Below, in pieces: positions 58,561 through 64,000 of a stretch of DNA of 64,000 nt (positions are counted from its first letter, which is position 1; each line of letters starts with the position of its first letter). The stretch is from Paguma larvata (lineage: Eukaryota; Chordata; Mammalia; Carnivora; Viverridae): contig CM057829.1 in the NCBI GenBank assembly GCA_030068075.1, positions 88,093,889 to 88,157,888 of the forward strand. Direction: 5' to 3'. Made by a program: the position numbers and the translations under genes. Below the pieces are notes generated by a model that saw only the letters and a list, made by a program, of their open reading frames with translations, searched no databases and was not told the origin of the DNA.

Positions 58561-61200
58561 CTCACACTTCCCTGAGGAGCGGGCTGTGGCTAAGTTCTTG
58601 GCACAGCTGTAACTTGCCTGCTCTAATTCTGCTGCCGCTTTGAGAAATAGCCTGGAACTAGGATTTCAGAGGGAGATTTGTCCCTTCCTTCAGCTGTAAA
58701 CTTTCGAGGTAATGACAGTTATAAACAGTGTCAGTTTTATGCCCTGGCATAGTTTTGATGTTTGTGTGGTATGATCTGAGAGTATCTGAAAGGTCGGCCT
58801 GATGAAAATATTTTCCTCTTTTCTAGCTATCGTGGGTGACACCCCCAACAGTGGTGTTCTCCCTTAAGGACCTCTTGCAGACTTGTGAATTGTAACCAGG
58901 TTAAGATACTATGTTATCTGGGAGTGAAATGGGAGAAGGAAAGGCCAGCACATGAATGATCATATTGGTAGGAATTTTGTTTATCTTATCATTAGTTGCT
59001 TACCACCTCTTGTCTCTGTAGTTGGGTCTGGAACATGTAGCTGGGAATAGAACTTCAGGCTGCTGGCTTGGATGAGGGCAGGAAGTTTCCATTTGTACTG
59101 ATAATGTGCATACTTGGGACTTGGTTCAGGTTTTCTGTGGGGATTCCCGAGAATGCAGACTGTTGAGGAAGAAAAATGTTGAAAGACGTGAGAAATTACT
59201 GCTTTCTACTTCTATCGAGGACGACTCTGCTTAAGCTCTAAAGTAGCTTAGAAAGTAAAAATAGGACTCTGCTTCCTGTTCTCTTCTTCCCTACCATGTT
59301 GGCTGGGAAGGGTGGAACAGTGGGATTCTAGGTTCTAGGGGGATTTTCCTTACAGGTCAGCAGTGACACAGAAGTTTGAAGACAGAATTTAAGCAATGAG
59401 GGCTTAAAAGATTATATGAGAAATGGGAGGAATCACTTTTTTAAAGGTGAAAAATGGCAGACTGATCTCTGTTGCCATAGAGAAGTTCAGTTTGGCATTT
59501 TAGAGAAACGAACCATTCTCCCTTTTCCACCTACTCAACAACCAGTTCTGGTAAGGAAGTTTCAGTATTTTTATCTTCATGATAATTTCAGCAACAGTAG
59601 TGCATTTATTCCTAATAATGTTACTGAAAAATACCAGTAATTATATAATGACTGCAGAAATCACGTTTTTAAGTGAATGAAGAGGGAAATGATTTTTCTT
59701 ATTATATGTCCTGAATTTATATGTAATTACCAGCTATAAAAGAACCTCCCTGGTATGCCTAATAACCACCTTTTGTCCTTGCATGAAAAGTCGAGGTTTT
59801 TTTATTCAAGGTTTTGTTCTGCCCAGCTTATTGCTGGCTGGTTGGGGAGATAGAGGCAGCTGTTCTATGACATGTCTCACAGGCCTTCCTCAGACCAGGG
59901 AGTGAATTGCTCTGGAAACCAGCTGGCCATGTTCTTTGCCTGTCAGAGCCAGTGCAAGCAAACAGAATTTAGGCAAACAAGTGGAAATCCGCCAGTACAG
60001 GGAGAAGTGGCTCTTGATCAAAAAACATGGTCACTTTAAGCCAACAATTTCTAATTATTCGCAAGTCTTCTGATTGGAAGATAATAACACACGATACATA
60101 AACACGTATGTTTTTTCCCCATTAACTTTGGGTTTAGTGAGTATTTACTCCTTTATGAAACATCCTTTGAAAACAAGGCCGAAAATTGAAGAGAACAGAA
60201 TAAAACAGAGTTTCCTTTCCCATTTGGTGATAGCATCGAGTGGTTATATGTGTACTGTCTATACATTGCAAGAGCGATAAAAGAATAATAATTTTTCCTC
60301 TTAATGAAAAATAAACATTTAGCTTTTTCTCCTTCCATAATTTTACATATAGCTAAGTAGCTAAAGTATTTTACTTTTGTATTTAGTATGTTCGGATATC
60401 ATATACTATAGTATGTTTATTAAATTTATCTTAATATTTTCTAATGTTTCATATTAAGTAATATTGATATGTAGCATAATATATAGATGGCAATATTTTT
60501 GCGAATGTATATATAGTGTTCCTTATAATAATAAAAGAGATGTTTGCATATATTCTAAAGTCTTACATTCATTCATTTGTGGGTTATTTTGTTCATTCAG
60601 TCACTCACTCATCCCTGAAACTTTTGTCGAATGCCTGATTAATGCCAGGCACCGTGTAATCATAAAAGGTACAAAGATGGATGTTCAAACGATCACATGA
60701 GCTGCTGAGTGGAGACGGTATTGTGGAATGAGACGAGATGGAATCAGATAAGGCTATCTAGGAGCTGTTAAAGAGTATACAGTTTGGGAGAGGACCCAGG
60801 CAGGTAAATAAGGATTTCAGAAATATCCCATAGGAGTGCGAAAGAAAGAGTGACCCGATTACAACTCAGTGATGGTGTTGATGTATTATCAAAGTAAGAT
60901 AGAGGAGGCTTTCATTTGTTTCATGTGTGTGAGATGGCATGACAGATGGATCCCAGACATTCAACTTGCTTGTGTAGACATCAGGAGCCAGGACATGCAC
61001 ATATACACCTGACTGAGCCTCAAATGAGTTGGTGACCCAGAGAGAGTAGCCTTAGTTCCAGTTGGTCTCTTGTGACCTTGGGTACATCATGATGTCACTG
61101 AGCCACCTCATCACTGGAACAGGAGTAGGACTGGGTTTACAGGTGGGAAGATGAATGGGGTTGGTGGGGGTACAGGGGGAATTGAGGCCTGGATGGATGT
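58560..61200. other. intergenic, repeat-poor
   Basis: No gene supported. 60590-60680 has an L2/MIR-like piece (AATGCCAGGCACCGTGTAAT). Confidence 0.4.
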
Positions 61201-61408
61201 TGGCTAATGCTGTTACTTCTGCTTAGAATATTGTTTCTTTCCTCAGTGTGGAGGAAAGGTCCAGCTCAAATGTCCTCTTTTTGGTGAAGACTCCTTGAAT
61301 TTTCCCTGCAGTAGTATTTGTTCCCAAAGCATTTAGTACATGTCTACATTATAATATTTATAACACATTTTGTGTTTTTAATTTTATTCAAAAAATTTTA
61401 ATTTATTT

Positions 61409-61444
<36 letters not shown>

Positions 61445-61690
61445 TGTGTGCACGAGTGGGGGAGAGGCAGAGGGAGAGACAGAGAATCCCAAGCAGACTC
61501 CATGCTCAGCACGGAGCCAGATGCAGGGCTTGATCTCATGACTTTGAGATCATGACCTGAACTGAAATCAAGTCGGACACCTAACAGACTGAGCCAAGCA
61601 GGTGCCCCTATAGTACATTTTAAATCTTTGTTTATAAATCCACGACCTTTACTAAAATACTGAGCTCTTCAAGGACTGTAACTATATATT
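61200..61690 (+). mobile_element. L2 fragment interrupted by a SINE
   Basis: CCAGCTCAAATGTCCTCTTTT before and GAGCTCTTCAAGGACTGTAA after the SINE at 61384-61608 are adjacent L2 parts. Confidence 0.6.
61384..61608 (-). repeat. felid Can-SINE
   Basis: Contains a GA repeat; head end diverged (GAGCCAAGCAGGTGCCCC). Confidence 0.87.
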
Positions 61691-61692
61691 GT

Positions 61693-61902
61693 TTTTTTAA
61701 AAATTTTAAATGTTTATTTAATTTTTGAGAGACAGAGCATGAGTGGGGGAGGAGCAGAGAGAGAGGGAGACAGAATCTGAAGCAGGCTCCAGGCTCTGAG
61801 CTGTCAGCACAGAGCCCGACGCGGGGCTTGAACCCACAAACTGTGAGATCATGACCTGAGCTGAAGTTGGATGCCCAACTGACTGAGCCACCCAGGCGCC
61901 TC
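61693..61902 (-). repeat. felid Can-SINE
   Basis: Head end GAGCCACCCAGGCGCCTC followed by a long T run (61903-61922). Confidence 0.92.
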
Positions 61903-62049
61903 TGTTTTTTTTTTTTTTTTTTTTGATCTGCATTGCCATAGGAAGACTGTAGGCAATTAATACATATTTTTAAATGAAATTAATGAATCAGTGTGTGGTC
62001 ATTCTGCCAAAGTTTTTTTCTATTGAGTGGTCACTCTTTTTGTTTTTGT

Positions 62050-62990
62050 TATTTCATTCATTTAACAAATAATTATAGCAAATAGTGTGCCAGACACCAT
62101 TCTATTTATACATATTAACCACTTTGAACTTCATAATTATCCTATACATTAGGTAAGATTATTTTTATTGATAAGAAAACATAGTAAGCCATAAATTTAT
62201 ATTTGTTTCCAATCTATATTTTTTTCAACAAACATTTTTTGAGTGCCTATCTTTTTGCCAGGCCACATTTTAGGTGCTAGGGCGTATAGTGGTGAACAAA
62301 GTCCCTCCTCTAATGGAGATTACATTCTAGTGGCAGAAGATAAACAGGAATGAACTCATGAATAAACATGATACCAAGGCCAAATGCCATGTAGGTAAAA
62401 TTGAGTGGTGTGACAGGGAGGGACTGGGGAGCTCCTCTGGATCAGATTGTCAGAGAGGCCTTTCTGAGGAAGTGACATTTAAGACGAGGTTTGAATGACC
62501 AAAGGAGCCAGGCACTGGCTATCAAAGGGAAGTCCTCTGGTGCACAGCACAAAGCTAATACAAATGCCTTATGCCAGCAATGAGTCTAGTACTCTCAAGA
62601 AAGAGGCCGGTGTGATGAGGGGAAGAGTGGGATGAGCCGAGGCACCCGAAGCAGGTAGAGATGAGGTTAGTCATGGGTCCGCAAGTGAAGGTAAGGACAG
62701 TGACTTTAGTTCTAACTGTAGTAGGAAGCCAGTAGGTTTTATGCTGGGCAGTGATGTTTAGAAAGATTATGTTGGCGGCTGGGTGGGGAAGGTGTTGTGG
62801 AGTGGGGCAAAAGTAGAATCAGAAAGACTATCTGGGAAGTGATGGAAGCATTTCAAGGGAGAGATGGTGGCGGCTTGGACTCTAGTGCTACCAGTGATGT
62901 GATGATGACAAGGGGTGGATTTTGCAGATGGATTTCATGCTGGAGGTTAAGGAGAGAGATGAATCAATGTTAACTTTTAGATTTTAGATG
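62050..62990 (-). mobile_element. L2 LINE 3' region
   Basis: TAGGTGCTAGGGCGTATAGT, TGGAGATTACATTCTAGTGG and CTGAGGAAGTGACATTTAAG follow the reverse complement of the L2 3' end over about 900 bases. Confidence 0.7.
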
Positions 62991-63294
62991 TGCAAACTAG
63001 GGTGGCTGGTAATACTGTGGCTGAGATGCAGAAGATTTGGGGAGGGGCAGCTGGGAAAATAGGAAAGTGGGAGCTCTTCATGATTATGATTTTTTCTGAA
63101 GGATTTAGCAACTGTACAAGTAAGAGAATGTGAGTGAGTGGGTCATTCTTGCTCAAGAAGGAGTTCAAATAGGTTGTATGCTTGGAGAGGAAGAAAGATT
63201 TGAGGGCCTCAGCATGATGCAGTCAAAGATTGCATGTACAGTCAGGTGGGACAAAGCTTGAAGGATGAGGGCATATTGGAGTTTGAGATCTTTT

Positions 63295-64000
63295 TTAAAT
63301 TTAAAAATTTTTAAAAAATTTACATCCAAGTTAGTTAGCATATAGTGCAATAATGATTTCAGGAGTAGATTCCTTAATGCCCTTACCCGTTTATCCCATC
63401 CCCCCTCCCACAAATCCTCCAGTAACAATCTGTTTGTTCTCCATATTTAAGAGTCTCTTACATTTTGTCCCCCTCCCTGTTTCCATACCATCTTTGGTTC
63501 CCTTCCCTTGTGTTCATCCGTTCTGTGTCTTAAAGTCCTCATATGAGTGAAATCATATATATGTTTCTCTCTGGCTGACTTATTTTGGTTAGCATAATAC
63601 ACTCTACTTCCATCTACGTTGTTGCAAATGGCAAGATTTCATTCCTTTTGATTGCTAAGTAATACTTTATTGTTTATATATACCACATCTTCTTTATCCA
63701 ATCATCCATCAGTGGACATTTGTGCTCTTTCCATACTTTGGCTATTGTTGATAGTGCTACTATAAACATTGGGGGTGCATGTACCCCTTTGAAACAGCAC
63801 ACCTGTATCCCTTGGATAAATACCTAGTAGTGCAATTGCTGGGTTGTAGGGTAGTTCTATTTTTAATTTTTTGAGGAACCTCCATACTGTTTTCCAGAGT
63901 GGCTACACCAGTTTGCATTCCCACCAGCAGGGCAAAAAATATCCTCTTTCTTTGCATCGTCACCAACATCTGTTGTTGCCTGAGTTGTTAATGTTAGCCA
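63295..64000 (-). mobile_element. L1 3' UTR and ORF2 end, running out of the window
   Basis: Same order as the copy at 23463-24548 (AAATGGCAAGATTTCATTCC, CCATACTGTTTTCCAGAGTGG). Continues beyond the right edge. Confidence 0.88.

Overview
The window is mammalian nuclear DNA from a carnivore, most likely a felid. The main evidence is about 37 copies of a tRNA-derived Can-SINE whose head, right arm and AAATAAA-type tail match the felid (SINEC_Fc-like) form rather than the dog or bear/seal forms. L1 fragments, ancient MIR, L2 and MER5A copies and LTR remnants are also present. These identifications come from recognition by eye; no database search was possible.

The only protein-coding gene I can support is PRDM13, complete on the + strand in four coding exons (37358-37501, 38995-39126, 39427-39547, 43328-45084). 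The joined frame has 717 codons plus a TAA stop. It encodes an N-terminal PR/SET-type domain (exons 1-3), one zinc finger at the start of exon 4, a long low-complexity middle, and three C-terminal C2H2 fingers. In human, PRDM13 lies at 6q16.2 between CCNC and MCHR2; neither neighbour was found here.

Layout. 1-12.5 kb: repeat-dense intergenic DNA, starting with the 3' part of an ERV LTR. 12.6-15.5 kb: two CpG-rich islands with no recognisable gene. 15.7-31.4 kb: repeat-dense DNA with L1, L2, MIR, MER5A and many SINEs. 31.4-40.2 kb: a stretch without felid SINEs, holding candidate conserved non-coding blocks, a CpG island at 33.5-34.4 kb, then the PRDM13 promoter and exons 1-3. 40.2-45.1 kb: intron 3 (two SINEs at its start) and exon 4. 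45.1-45.96 kb: probable 3' UTR with a long TG repeat and a double AATAAA. 48.6-49.5 kb: a second promoter-like CpG island with three ATTGG (inverted CCAAT) boxes spaced 32 and 30 bp, belonging to no gene I can name. 49.5-64 kb: mostly repeats, a possible processed pseudogene, and the end of an antisense L1 that runs out of the window.

Biology: PRDM13 is a neural transcriptional regulator of spinal cord and retinal interneurons. Human non-coding variants and duplications upstream of it cause North Carolina macular dystrophy, so the DNA between 15 and 37 kb is where the homologous control elements should lie. No previously undescribed protein system is evident. The unexplained signals are regulatory: the orphan CpG islands, the SINE-poor blocks and the triple-CCAAT promoter.
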